Shown here piece by piece: positions 11,165-21,478 of a DNA stretch of 64,000 bases (position 1 is the stretch's first letter; every line of letters begins with the position of its first letter). This DNA comes from Paraconiothyrium sp. Pb-2020 (lineage: Eukaryota > Ascomycota > Dothideomycetes > Pleosporales > Didymosphaeriaceae). The position numbers were made by a program, and so were the translations under genes. Location of the stretch: assembly GCA_022419385.1 (NCBI GenBank), contig JAJUBI010000002.1, positions 4,216,001-4,280,000 of the forward strand. The letters run 5' to 3'. Below the pieces are notes generated by a model. It saw nothing but the letters and a program-made list of their open reading frames with translations, was not told the DNA's origin and made no database searches.

Positions 11165-13040
11165 GGTGTAGATTGTCGCCAAACGCGACCCGCGTTGCTT
11201 TCACCAATGAGCTTGTTTTCGTTTCTGATGCGGTATGCTCTCCTTCGCTCGTAACGATGTTCTTTCGTGCTTAGTAGGCGTTCCGGCTAGATGGTTGGTA
11301 CGGCTGTCAAAGCACTGGGTACTTACTGGCGAACTGCGGTTATCATTTTCTTATGCTACGGAGCGATGCATGGACTGGCGAGCGATTCTTTCCCACTACT
11401 TTCAGTGTACGGCTATCACTGGGCCACGGGATATAAAATTGGGATCTCTCTTTATCTATCCATTTTCAGCGGTTCTGATTCGAGGCTCGCACGCCATCTT
11501 CACTCGGCGGTGCGGCCATATGAGGCTATGAAAATAGCAAGTAGATATCCTCTTCTCTCCATTGCATTACCATCCTGCCACGACATATCACTCGACCACG
11601 TAGATAGACGTCCTATACGCTTTCAAGAAAAACTGTTCATGAAAAGTTCGATTCGTTCGGATCTCGGCCTAGTACCACGGTAACAGCGCAGTAACCGGTG
11701 AGCATCTGCTCTCTGTCGTACTACCCCCACTACACAACACCATCCTCCTCTCCTACACGCACACATCCTTCACACCTGTCGCAAACTCGTCCTTCGTGAC
11801 ATCTCGGACTCCGCTCCTCACCGCCCTTCATAGCCACTCCGTCCGATTCCGGGCCCCGCAGATCTATCTTGGCCCGGCACGTCTCGATCCGACTCTCGGG
11901 GCCTCAAACGGAGGCCGCAGTCTCTCAAACCGGCGCAGCCTGGGGCACGCACCTTTCTCAGACACCAGGGGGACCCTTGAAACGGGGCCTTGTCGGAGGA
12001 GGCGATCTTCGCAGGCAGATACCGACGACGTGGGCGCGCAGGGATACGGTATCCTTGTGGTGGCGTACGGCGTGCATGGTGTGGTGGGTGCATAAAGGAC
12101 ATATGTGAGTAAGAGATGATCTGATGAGTTGAGGTATGATGTGCAGGTCGGTATGATGAGCGGCGGGGTGCAGGCGTGTATGGGGAGTGGTGGGGAATTT
12201 TGATGGGGGAGATGAAGGACTTCGAGTTTATCAATTGGGATATGCCGTATTTTAGATGGATTTTCCGAATGTAGGAATAGTGGTGACGCTGGTATTGGAT
12301 TGGAACGACGGAAGATGTATGCGTGCGGAACGGGAGAGGCGCTACGGGTACGGGATCCCTTGAGTTGAGATGCAAACCTTCCCCTTGAGTCGCGTTGCAG
12401 ATGGCCACTGACTTGTCTTGACGCTTGATCTCTACCCCTAGCACAATCTATTAACCGCGACTGTATCTGTGATGGACTATGCGATCAACTACTGACAAAT
12501 ACCAAATTGGAGTTCTAGAAGAGTTCGAGATACTTCTTATTCATGCTGCTTTGCGAAACGAGTCAGTAAGACTCAGTGTGGTTGTACGACAGCGCGAAAT
12601 AATTAACATGAAGTGCAGGTGCTATGTACGAGACCTAGGTCAGGCGCGACCTGGAGAGCAGGGTACCAACGCATCTCGACACAAACTGAGTTCCAATTGA
12701 CCACTGTATCCGATGATGAGTCTCTCTTCTCAAGCTGAGTTCATACACGTCGAGTTTTGCTGCAGCTATGTAATTCAGCGCGCATCAATTTAGGACTCTG
12801 TCAGTCTGCCACAATCTTTGAACACGAAAAAAGATGATACATGAACAAGAACACTGTTTAGGTATACTAACACACAACTTAATTGAGAAAGACGATTTTT
12901 CGTTGATCCAAGTACTTCTGGGAGCCGCAGAAAACCTTATAGAAGCGTTTGGCTTTTTGCGAACATTAGTTTTACAGATAAGTCAAGCAATAACGATGCA
13001 CCCTCGCACCTATGCTGGTATCAAGCAACGCGAGCCAGCC
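11165..13040. other. Intergenic, no gene seen
   Basis: Short overlapping frames only. From about 12.4 kb the DNA becomes noticeably more AT-rich. Open frames at 11291-11683, 11818-12444 and 12834-13142 lack domain or composition support. Confidence 0.35.
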
Positions 13041-13511
13041 TCACTTCCGACGTCTTGCACGAGGCTCCCACAAACCGCCCCTTCCTTCTCGATGCTCTGC
13101 CCGGTGCCAACCAATGTTTCCGTAGTCAAAATCATCACGTAGCAGATTGGGACGTTGTTCTTCATTAGCAGCGTGGCGCCGGTTCTTCATCGTTGCATCG
13201 TGCCGTGCGAGGTTATCATGAGTGAGCCTAGATCGTTCTGACCCGTCTTTACCGGGGGTTTTACCAGACAGATCGCTCGTAGCTGCGTCGTGCCGTGCTA
13301 GATTCTCGAATGATAGTTGGTCTGGCCGGGGTCCTTTGACGTCGATATCGCGACGAGCAAACCTCTCCCGAGCCAGCTTATGAAGTTCAGACTCGCTCAT
13401 AGCAGCGTTATGTCGAGCTAGGTTATCGGCTGTGAGTTGAGGAGGGTCAGGCTCACTCATAGCGGCATCGTGTTGGGCCAGATTCCTGGCGGTAAGTCGT
13501 TTTCGAGGCAT
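13041..13511 (-). CDS. Small repeat protein with NLARHDAAM-type repeats
   Basis: This intact 156-residue frame starts at a real ATG (13511) and is unlike noise in composition. It contains five copies of a roughly 20-residue unit with the pattern L-T-x-x-N-L-A-R-H-D-A-A-M-S-E-x(4-5). They read LTARNLAQHDAAMSEPDP, LTADNLARHNAAMSESEL, LARERFARRDIDVKGPRP, LSFENLARHDAATSDLSG and LTHDNLARHDATMKN. Each unit could form a short amphipathic helix with alternating basic and acidic faces. The tail is basic and aromatic (YGNIGWHRAEHREG ... ARRRK). There is no signal peptide, transmembrane segment or known catalytic motif. The units differ at the amino-acid level while keeping the core, which suggests selection on the protein rather than recent tandem duplication. 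I do not recognise the family. Confidence 0.6.
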   Translation of the reverse strand: MPRKRLTARNLAQHDAAMSEPDPPQLTADNLARHNAAMSESELHKLARERFARRDIDVKGPRPDQLSFENLARHDAATSDLSGKTPGKDGSERSRLTHDNLARHDATMKNRRHAANEEQRPNLLRDDFDYGNIGWHRAEHREGRGGLWEPRARRRK

Positions 13512-13776
13512 TTTTGTCGTTCTGATATACTATGTAAGAGACTAACTCTGTGTGGTCTGCACGAGAAGGTCATATGCTGCACATTGCGACGTTGGCATAG
13601 GTTGGCAACAGACATAAAGTACATCGAAAAGACAACAATTTACAAATTCATGTCTGGTCTGGGCCAAGATCATTATATGAAGTGCTGGTATACTTACGTT
13701 GCTCCACGTATCTGCGTAAATTGGCCCTGGCTTAATCGTGTCGCTCATTGACAACATGTTCATCGGATAAAGACAA

Positions 13777-14430
13777 ATGATTCTAGCAGCAGGACGCAAC
13801 TACTCACATCCTCCATATATATTCGAACGGCTGCCAATTAACTCACGAACTACTGTTCTTGCCGATTACGAAGCAGCCGGGCTAGATGATGTCAATATAC
13901 CTACGTGTCGTGATGGTGTAAACTCACTGAATTTCCTTAAAGGTTGTCAGCCAGTCCAAAATACGAATGTTTCACTAGTGGGATTCACAAAGGTTACCGA
14001 CATTCCATGTCGCCTCCTGCCAGCACTAGTATATGTACTGCAATATGGCACTGCCCTAAGTCCTCCACCTTGCAACAAGACAACGGCAACTCTTCTTAAC
14101 ACAAAAAATACAACCGATCTTTACTATTCCAACGATCAAATGCGCCCTAGGAATGCTCCTGGTCGCCGCGGAGGCGCCGGTCTCAACGCCAGAGCCCACA
14201 ACAGAGTGATGAGCTGGGATGATGGGATGCGGGATGACGGAACAACGAGCTGGTATGATCCAAACAGCCACCGTCTTCACAGACGGGACAATCAAGAAAT
14301 GAACAGAAGGTGGGATTACGGGGAGCCAGAGTTTTATGGTTCGTCGAGGAATCGTACGCCGGCCGCCCGGGATAAACCTTCTCGCCATTTTGGCGGTGAC
14401 GAGTGGACACGAACGGGTCGTTGGTATTGA
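13777..14430 (+). CDS. Hypothetical protein with Arg/Trp/Asp-rich C-terminus
   Basis: This 217-codon frame lies divergent from the repeat protein at 13041-13511. The last 97 residues (from an internal ATG at about 14138) have strong protein-like composition: RPRNAPGRRGGAGLNARAHN, then WDDGMRDDGTTSWYD, HRLHRRDNQEMNRRWDYG and a DEWTRTGRWY end. LNARAHNRVMS loosely recalls NLARHNAAMS in the neighbour, and both proteins start with a basic MP/RxR segment, so a shared origin is possible but weak. The upstream 120 codons lie in AT-rich DNA and could be either coding or chance. No signal peptide or known domain. The conservative model is 14138-14430. Confidence 0.4.
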   Translation: MILAAGRNYSHPPYIFERLPINSRTTVLADYEAAGLDDVNIPTCRDGVNSLNFLKGCQPVQNTNVSLVGFTKVTDIPCRLLPALVYVLQYGTALSPPPCNKTTATLLNTKNTTDLYYSNDQMRPRNAPGRRGGAGLNARAHNRVMSWDDGMRDDGTTSWYDPNSHRLHRRDNQEMNRRWDYGEPEFYGSSRNRTPAARDKPSRHFGGDEWTRTGRWY

Positions 14431-14550
14431 TGATACTAGTGGTAGGCTTTGCAATATGTAATGAAGAATGCTTCTATGATTTATTGGTCGGAAGGCTCAA
14501 CAGCTTCTAGCGCAGTGTAGGGGTAGTAGTTGCTTCGATCAAGTCCAAAC

Positions 14551-15447
14551 TCAGGACCGCACCACCATCATTTGTCCTGGTCCGGTCCAGTCACAACTTG
14601 GCGTTTCCTCAAGGATGTAATCTCGGATGGCCTGCGCCATTTTGCGTCGTTTAGGCACCGTGAAGTCTTCGTACCCATACGGCTCATCAGATCGGTCATT
14701 GGTAACTAACACGGTTGTACGTTCTGGGCGGAGTCGAAGCTGCTGGAAGACCTGGATGATATCTGGAAGGTACAGACATTCGTCTGGCGGAAACTCTAGG
14801 TTTTCGACAGTGGTTACCCCCCAGCGAGACGTGCCCCAAAAGGAACGAAGAACCAAATGCAGACCACCAAGTGAAGTAAACCCTTTGAGAACGCCTGATC
14901 TTAGCGCTCTTTCCCAGCCTCTCTCAAACTTATTCTTTTCGGTCAATTCATGTCCCCCAAAGAAGTCCATTCCGGGGCTGATGAGGCAGATTTGTCGAAC
15001 CTGATCCAATCGAGCTCCTGAGAAATGGACAAAATGCTGGAAATCGCCAGAAGTGGTGAAAGCAAAAGTAACTGTCTTCCAAGCGCATTCCGAACCTTCA
15101 GTCCAGATTTGTTTGCATACTGGGGGAACCAAGTAGTGGTAATCCCTTGGTTTGGCTAGCTGATCGCATTGGTGCCAACCGGGCGCTCCTAAGTCAGGAC
15201 GCATGTCGTCGGGCCAATGATCGGCATCCGAGTCTCGCAAGCTCAACGCATATATCTCATAATCCGACGGGCTCTGAAAACACGGGTCATAAGACACGCC
15301 CCATCGCGACAATTTGAGCCGTTTCCGTTGGGGTTGCCAGTCGACATTGCCACGCATGGCCCTTGGATGCACAGTGCGATAGCCGAAAGCCATGTCCCAA
15401 ATCTGTTGCCTGATTTCGGCAGGAAGGCGCAGTAACATCGACTCCAT
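14551..15447 (-). CDS. F-box-like / DUF7730-type protein
   Basis: About 298 residues, single exon. The frame is open slightly further upstream but only through a TTG, so the ATG at 15447 is chosen. The N-terminus LLRLPAEIRQQIWDMAFGYR is the classic short helix pair of fungal F-box-like/DUF7730 proteins (LPxEIRxxIW). It is followed by VPPVCKQIWTEGSECAWKTVTFAF, the usual second block (CKQIxxExxxxxxxxxTFxF). Such genes are abundant in Pleosporales and Capnodiales, and most are uncharacterised. By analogy the N-terminal motif could bind Skp1 and recruit substrates for ubiquitination, but that is inference. No transmembrane segment or signal peptide. Gene model confidence is good; function unknown. 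Confidence 0.75.
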   Translation of the reverse strand: MESMLLRLPAEIRQQIWDMAFGYRTVHPRAMRGNVDWQPQRKRLKLSRWGVSYDPCFQSPSDYEIYALSLRDSDADHWPDDMRPDLGAPGWHQCDQLAKPRDYHYLVPPVCKQIWTEGSECAWKTVTFAFTTSGDFQHFVHFSGARLDQVRQICLISPGMDFFGGHELTEKNKFERGWERALRSGVLKGFTSLGGLHLVLRSFWGTSRWGVTTVENLEFPPDECLYLPDIIQVFQQLRLRPERTTVLVTNDRSDEPYGYEDFTVPKRRKMAQAIRDYILEETPSCDWTGPGQMMVVRS

Positions 15448-16201
15448 CCTATTGCGATGTGTACTTGGCAAGATTAGATTCGAAATTCGAGGCAGAAACG
15501 TTGGACATACATTGCGTTCCTATCGAATATCATCGCTTGGTGGTCCACTTGGATGTTCTCTTTCGTTCTCAGCGAAATGCTACCGCGACGAGCAGATGGC
15601 TCCGCCGCCGTCTCGACATGATCGATATTATCGGAGCCAATAGTTTGCGATGAGATACTATGTCACGCTGTCATTTACTGCGGGCTTCGTGTGTAGAATT
15701 GATGGTATGCGTACGTCACGTCCTGGCCCGTCAAACGCAAATCGCTTCCGGCGCCACCGTCCGCATCGTTCTGTTGCGGGTTTGTTGCAACTACAGGGCC
15801 CCAGTAACGAGTTGAGTTTCGCTCAGCTCTGCGTCCTTTGGGTGCCATAGATTTTTTGAGCGCTGGATCATGTTTGAAATAGTCATACGTTGTCGGAATG
15901 TTCGATGCAAAGGCGCACTGAAGTGCCAGGGTGCCAAGGCGCTAAACTTGGAAGGTCATACACACGTGATGTCGTAAACTACGGGTAAGATGGAATAGGG
16001 AATTTCTTCCTATGTGGATCAAATCTTGAACCTCGGGGCTTTTACCTACTGGTTGCTTTGTATCTTCTCGTTGGACGACTGAGTTTGACCGGGTTGGGCG
16101 AACAGGTCGCTCGCCATTGATTGCAAGTATACCCGACTTCGGCTATGACTGATCGTGACGCCTACCCACAACTACAGCCGCGCAACGGCACCACCTCGAA
16201 T
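15448..16201. other. Intergenic, no gene seen
   Basis: Short frames on the plus strand (15392-15653, 15650-15850) lack family-like features. The segment probably holds the two divergent promoters. Confidence 0.4.
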
Positions 16202-17225
16202 ATGACGGCAGGGCCTCCATACCTTGCACTTTTGGAAGCTGTGGACAGGCAAGTCTGCTCATTCGTCACGTCAGCAGCTTACTGATCGAATAAGTTTTCC
16301 AGACATTGATATATCAAAGACACCCTACGACGAACATGTTAATATTTCGTTCTACCAATTACTTCTTCCCAATGACCCTCGACCCCACGGCTACGTCCAT
16401 TCATCCGTAGTATAGAAGCTGGATTGGTCTGCTGACTTCCAAGTGAGCCACAACACGCCCAGAACTGTGCAGCTGCTCGATAGTTCAGATGGAAAGGATA
16501 CCGCTGCTGTCTGCAGCCGCGCCTTCTATGAGGTGTTAGAAAAGGCCGTTAAAGACAAGCTATTTCCTTTTCTCAAGACGATGCAATGGGAGAATTACAG
16601 GATCGTGGGTGCCAGATATCCGACCGTGCAAATACTGCGCAGTGCAGCGCGCCTATTTGGCATCTGCTCCCGTGGGGCCCACATGACGGCATATGTGCGG
16701 ACCAATGAGGGAATTAAGATATGGGTAGCACGGCGAGCCGCTCATCTTTTCACCTACCCAGGCAAACTGGACACGACCGTCGCTGGTGGAGTCAAGGCTG
16801 AAGAGTCACCTCTCGAATGTATTGTCCACGAGGCTGCCGAAGAAGCTTCAATACCGGCTGATTTCGTTCGCGCTAACGTCAAAGCCTGCGGTGCTATCAC
16901 ATATGTCGCAAAGAGTAGCGATGCCTACGGAGACGGTTCTAACCTAATGACCCCGGTCATCTTGTACAACTACGACATCGAACTTCCTGAACACATTGTA
17001 CCTCGACCCCAAGACGATGAGGTAGAAGATTTTTATCTATGGGACCTGGAGCAAGTCAAAAAGGCAATGATTAAACGAGAATTCAAAACGGATTGCGCGG
17101 CTGTTATGATCAACTTCTTTATTCAGCACGGCATCATCACAGATGAGAATGAGCAGGATTATCTTGAGATCATAACGCGCCTGCACCGTAAGCTGCCTGT
17201 GCCTACATCAGCTTCAGCACCCTGA
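16202..17225 (+). pseudogene. Nudix hydrolase (DUF4743/Tnr3-like) with in-frame stop
   Basis: The downstream part is a clear Nudix protein: a DUF4743-like lead (RSAARLFGICSRGAHMTAYV), then TYPGKLDTTVAGGVKAEESP and the Nudix box ending HEAAEEASI (His replaces the usual Arg of REUxEE). This is the C-terminal-half arrangement of thiamine-pyrophosphokinase-associated Nudix proteins, which hydrolyse nucleoside-diphosphate-type or damaged thiamine-diphosphate substrates. The N-terminal half is also recognisable. ATG 16202 opens MTAGPPYLALLEAVD, a GC-AG intron at 16249-16294 (ag|gcaagt...aataag) restores the frame, and FPDIDISKTPYDE ... FYQLLLPNDPRPHGYVHSSVV follows. A TAG at 16413-16415 then interrupts an otherwise continuous frame, and KLDWSADFQVSH carries straight on after it. 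Alternatives are a sequencing error, translation starting downstream, or recent inactivation. Everything after the stop is intact. Confidence 0.7.
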
Positions 17226-17370
17226 AAATTGTGCGGGATGGAATCCTTGCGATTATGACACATTACTCTGGGTGAGACCATCATATGGCATACGTAGAGA
17301 ATAGGAGGGGGGATGTTCGTCTAAAGCATATCTATATTAAGTTTCCCACCCCGATCTCTTCTTCTCGCGC

Positions 17371-18208
17371 TCAGATTGAGTACTTCAAGAACCTTTCAAG
17401 CTCTCCAGTCCACGTTCTTACCGGGTCACTTAGCGCCAATCCAAGCCCATGTCCCCCATCAGGTAAGACAAGCAATTGAGCGGGTCGCTTGTGACTCGCC
17501 ATCGCGTTTGCGAAAAGGTATGTATTCTGGATAGGAACTGATCCGTCATTGGCGGTGTGAAACAAGAACACTGGAGGAGTAGAGTTCGTGACGCGGTTCT
17601 CTGCCGACAACAAATGTTGCAGTTCAGGCGAAGGGTTGCTTCCAACGAGGTTCGTTCGCGATCCGTTGTGCGTGTATTTCGGGTCTAGAGTGATGACGGG
17701 ATATGCGAGTATACCGAAGTCCAGGTCTGCGGATGTGTTCGTTACAGTCGTTGCCGCCAAGTGCCCTCCTGCTGAGAAACCCCAAATTCCTAGTTTCGAC
17801 ACGATGTTCTTTGCTCGAATCTGCTTAACCGCTTCTAGGGCTTGGTCCTGAGGCAGCGGGTACAACGGTGTTTGAGTATTGTTCGCTGTGGCGTAGTCCA
17901 GAATCCAGGCATCATAGCCACGCTGGTTCAGCCAGGTGGCTGGTTGGTAGCCTTCCTTGTCCATCGACGTGTACGAATAGCCACCGCCCGGCAGAATGAG
18001 CACGCCTACGCCATTAGAAACATTCGCAGGGTGGTATGTCAGAATGCTGCTATCCACCCTGGAGTATGGTCAGTAACTTATATCTCTTGAGCAGTGAATC
18101 GGCATACGATTGGCGTCTCAACACGTGAGCACTCTCGCTTTGTTCGCCCATTGCTGGGATGCAAGATGCGACAGACGCTATGCTAAGGAAAGGTACCAGG
18201 ACCTTCAT
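17371..18208 (-). CDS. Secreted alpha/beta hydrolase (acetylxylan/feruloyl esterase-like)
   Basis: Exons complement(18108-18208) and complement(17371-18058), with intron 18059-18107 (gtatgc...ctccag), giving 262 residues. Exon 1 encodes a signal peptide (MKVLVPFLSIASVASCIPA). The body has the BD-FAE/XynB-type fold: oxyanion strand VLILPGGGYSYTS, nucleophile elbow GFSAGGHLAA, acid loop TANDGSVP and catalytic His in LPDGGHGLG, so a complete Ser-Asp-His triad. Relatives deacetylate xylan or remove feruloyl groups; the exact substrate cannot be told from sequence. It sits 2.5 kb from the zinc-PLC-like gene and about 3.3 kb from the polygalacturonase, in an area rich in secreted proteins. Splice sites restore frame exactly and the signal peptide supports the start. 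Confidence 0.85.
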
Positions 18209-18926
18209 GATTTTAACAGGGACTTGCATTCCGGGATTTCAAAGCCACGTGAGCCCACACAACATTCAAGAACAGGTTCAAACCGGTTGCTGCCCAACTT
18301 GCCATGTTCGGGATGGTCCATTTTATAGCGGCGCGTCGTGCTCACGGACGAAAGGCCGATCTTCAATTACATGTTCCAGCGCTTGTAGTGATTGGAGGAA
18401 TCGTATCTCCATTGGGAGTTACCTCAGGCGGCTCGGTACGTTTTACTCCAGCTGCTCCGCACGTACTGCACCGTGGAGTACTTTAGGCTGGTGGCAGATG
18501 CGCGAAGCTAGGAGCCTTTAGTCTGCATGAACGGGCAGGGTGCTTTTGAGGACAGGCTAGGACTCTAGAAGCAAGCGACTGCGAAAGAATCGAAGGAGCT
18601 TCTTGCTCGGTATGGTCAGCCTGATGAGCGTAAATGCATCTTTGCAAGTGACCATGTTTGATGTGAGCGAAGGGCTGAGACATCAGACACGCGCAACGTG
18701 TCACGCAGACTCACCAGCCACATTGATGTGGCGCAATGACCAAAGTTTAACGTCAGATAAAACAACCTTCCGAGCTAGCACAATCAGTGTACCGAACCAG
18801 CTCACCAGCTACGCTCCCCACAGACACACAAACGCCATCATGGACCGATAACAAAGATTTTTGCATTGCGCATCGAATTTAGGCAGATCCGTTCACAGCA
18901 TCCCTAGCGCGCGGCTGCTTATCGAT
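18209..18926. other. Intergenic region between divergent secreted-protein genes
   Basis: No supportable gene. It contains the promoters of the esterase (minus) and the PLC-like gene (plus). Confidence 0.4.
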
Positions 18927-21088
18927 ATGAAAATGAAGAGGCGACGCCATCCCACCTTGCGTTTGCCCCTCCTCCTGGGCCTTTCCCTATGGAGCGTTTC
19001 CACCTCAGGATTCGGGACTATAAATGAGCCAGAAGTAGTCGGCCAACACTGTGAGCATGAGCGGATCACCAGGGCGGCGTTTGTTTGCCCTCCCGGTGTC
19101 ACGATATCGGATGGCCGATGCTTCGAAGAGCTGAGCCTTCACCAGCTAGCAGGAAGATCAGGTCCGGATGGCCATGTAGGATGGGGTACCAACGGAGCGG
19201 TTGGTGCTCCGGACATGTTAGACCCAATTCCCGAAGGTCCAGAAGCTCACTGCGACAATGCTGATTTCCTCGACGCAGAAGCGTACGGATTAGGCGTTGC
19301 ATACCCACGTACGCGTGAGGAAGCTACAGCGCAGCTACAGTCCTGCACAAATCATATGCGCCTGAGATTCCTTGAGGGCTTAGATGCGGCGGATAGGATA
19401 GTGGACCAAGATGCCCGGATCGTGATGCAGGAAGTTGACATTTCGGGCAGTGACTGCCGCTTCTCCTTTCCGGAGCTTCAGATGCATTGGTTCACGAGGG
19501 GAAAATGTTCCGCTATCGAGGGCTTCGGTCGAGCTTTGCACGGCATCCAAGACTTCTATGCGCATAGCAACTGGGCCGATGAAGCGAAGCCACCATATGG
19601 ACTGACTAACCCGCCAGGTCTGAAGCTTGACTATAGTCCCGTGTTTCTGGATCTCCGTGCGGAAAACAACATCACCAACCAGGTACCTCATGATCTATCT
19701 ACAGGCTGCTTCGGTGGTATCATGACAGATGGCCCAGAAGGCAAAGCGGGGCATCCTTTCGAGCCTGGTTCACTCGATTGCACGGGCCGGGTCACTCACC
19801 ACACGCTCAACAAGGACAATGGAATCGTTGACTGGGTCACTGGGAAGACGACCAAGCCCGGCCCGAATACCCCACGAAGCGACGTACCGGGTAATTTTGA
19901 TCGAGCAGTTAGTGCAGCTATCAAGGACTCCAGGCGGCAGTGGCGCCACTTCCGCGAGCAGATCCGCAGGACGTACGGGAAAGAGAGGGGCAACATCATC
20001 ATTTGCGCGTTGATTCGCGATGATCCAACCCAGGACTGTTATGGACGTAGGGTCGCCATCCTGCAAGATGCGCTCAGAAACACGAGCAGAATCGCAGAGA
20101 TGCAGATCCCCGTTCAGGCTTGGCTTCTGCAAGAGATCGAAGGGACTGCGCACGACGAGGGACCTGGAGAAGGCGTGACTCCTCAGAATTCCACAAAGAG
20201 CATGGGGTCGAGCGGCGAGCTGGAAGAAGAAGAGACTGATGACAAGGGGCATCTTGTGGAGCAGTTGCATCACCCTACACATGACGGCCTTGATGTGGGC
20301 GGCGCGTTCAAAGCTCTCCGCCATAACGCTACTGTCTTCCCTACCAACAAGACAGCCATCATAGCGCTGACCAAGACGCGAAACCTGCACCTTGACGAGC
20401 AGATCGCGCATGTATGGCACGCCGGAGACGAGGGCATCCGCGTTCACTTGGACTTCTTCCACCGCCACGCTATCCATCAGAAGCACCAGAGACAACCGAC
20501 GAAGACGAAGCAACGCTCAAGGCCAAAGAGCAAGACCTCATCACCGGCGTCCTCCGCACAGGCGGCACCTACAGTATCCTCCACAACGAAGAAGCGTGCC
20601 AAATTTCTGACCACGTGGTCTCGCGCGGTCTCACGCAGTACGACAACGCCAGGGATACCGCTACTCTACTCCCCGCTGGCCTTTCTATCAACGACTACGT
20701 GACTCCCGAATCTGAGCCTCGCCGCTTCTCTTTCGACGCAAGTGAGCTCGACAATGCTATCATCTCTGTTCATCCCATCACGCCCAAGCTCGCGCTGCAC
20801 GTATGCATGCGACACGTGCGCAGGAACGAGGTCGTCAAGGAGCTCGACATTGGCCTAGATGGCAACGCAACGTTTCGAGCCGAGCTGGGCATCGGCGACG
20901 TGCCGCGTACGGATGCGTGGTTCGAGCTGGAAGTTGCGCATGTCGAGGGAAGTGGGTTTGTCGGCAGCGGTCTGTTTGAGGTCAGCATCCAGACGGAGAA
21001 TGTGGAGTCGTATCATTCTTCGAAGGCGAAAGGAGAGATCCCCGCGGTTGATAAAACAGTTGATGGACCCGTGCATAATGAACTATAG
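18927..21088 (+). CDS. Secreted zinc-dependent phospholipase C-like (CinY/HET-C-like) protein, frame break
   Basis: The ATG at 18927 gives a basic n-region and hydrophobic core (LRLPLLLGLSLWSVSTSGFG), a likely signal peptide. The domain shows HCEHERITRAAF near the mature N-terminus, QMHWFTRGKCSAIEGFGRA and HGIQDFYAHSNWADEA. The last is the HGxxDxxAHSNW zinc-ligand motif of the phospholipase C/P1-nuclease-like superfamily that includes HET-C and CinY-type proteins. Several Cys suggest disulfides. At about 20460-20490 the frame changes: the N-terminal frame ends at 20702 in low-complexity sequence. The continuation (PETTDEDEATLKAKEQDL, then GGTYSILHNEEACQISDHVV and a beta-rich C-terminal domain) lies in another frame to 21088. 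Distance from start to stop is not a multiple of three. A gtatgg...ctcaag intron of 110 nt (20411-20520) could restore frame but lacks a good branch site. Lipid substrate unknown. Confidence 0.7.
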
Positions 21089-21478
21089 ATGGCTACTAGA
21101 TTATATAGACATGTAAGAGAGATTAATGGGCGTTCTGGCGCATGGCATGGCATTGGTTCTATTATGTAAGACGCGATGTACAACCACAGTGGGTGACACA
21201 CAAAACTGAACTTCATATTGCCAGTTTCTTAGCTCCCTAGTCTAGGATGTTGGACAGTCGACTGTAAGCTTAGTATGTGATAGTACAACGTAGGGTGACT
21301 CGCTCTATATCACGTGTTCAAAGTTACAACCCAATGATGTACGCCCGTATCTCATGTTGGTGTAAGAGCCGGTTCAGTTCTGTCTCGGCCACTGTGAACG
21401 TGTTTGATACAGGTGTGGATGATACAACGACTTTTATATACAAGAATGTCTAGAACGTTATGCCCGCCGTATGAAAAT
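21089..21478. other. Convergent 3' intergenic region
   Basis: Lies between the stop codons of two convergent genes. No gene seen; it presumably holds both 3' untranslated regions. Confidence 0.5.

Noticed and set aside
11818..12444. 208-residue minus-strand frame
   Set aside because: His/Pro/Arg/Ser-rich with several frames open on both strands; no domain.
20411..20520. Intron that would restore frame in the PLC-like gene
   Set aside because: Donor gtatgg and acceptor ctcaag fit, but it is GC-rich with no branch site and would delete natural-looking coding sequence; kept only as an alternative to a frame break.
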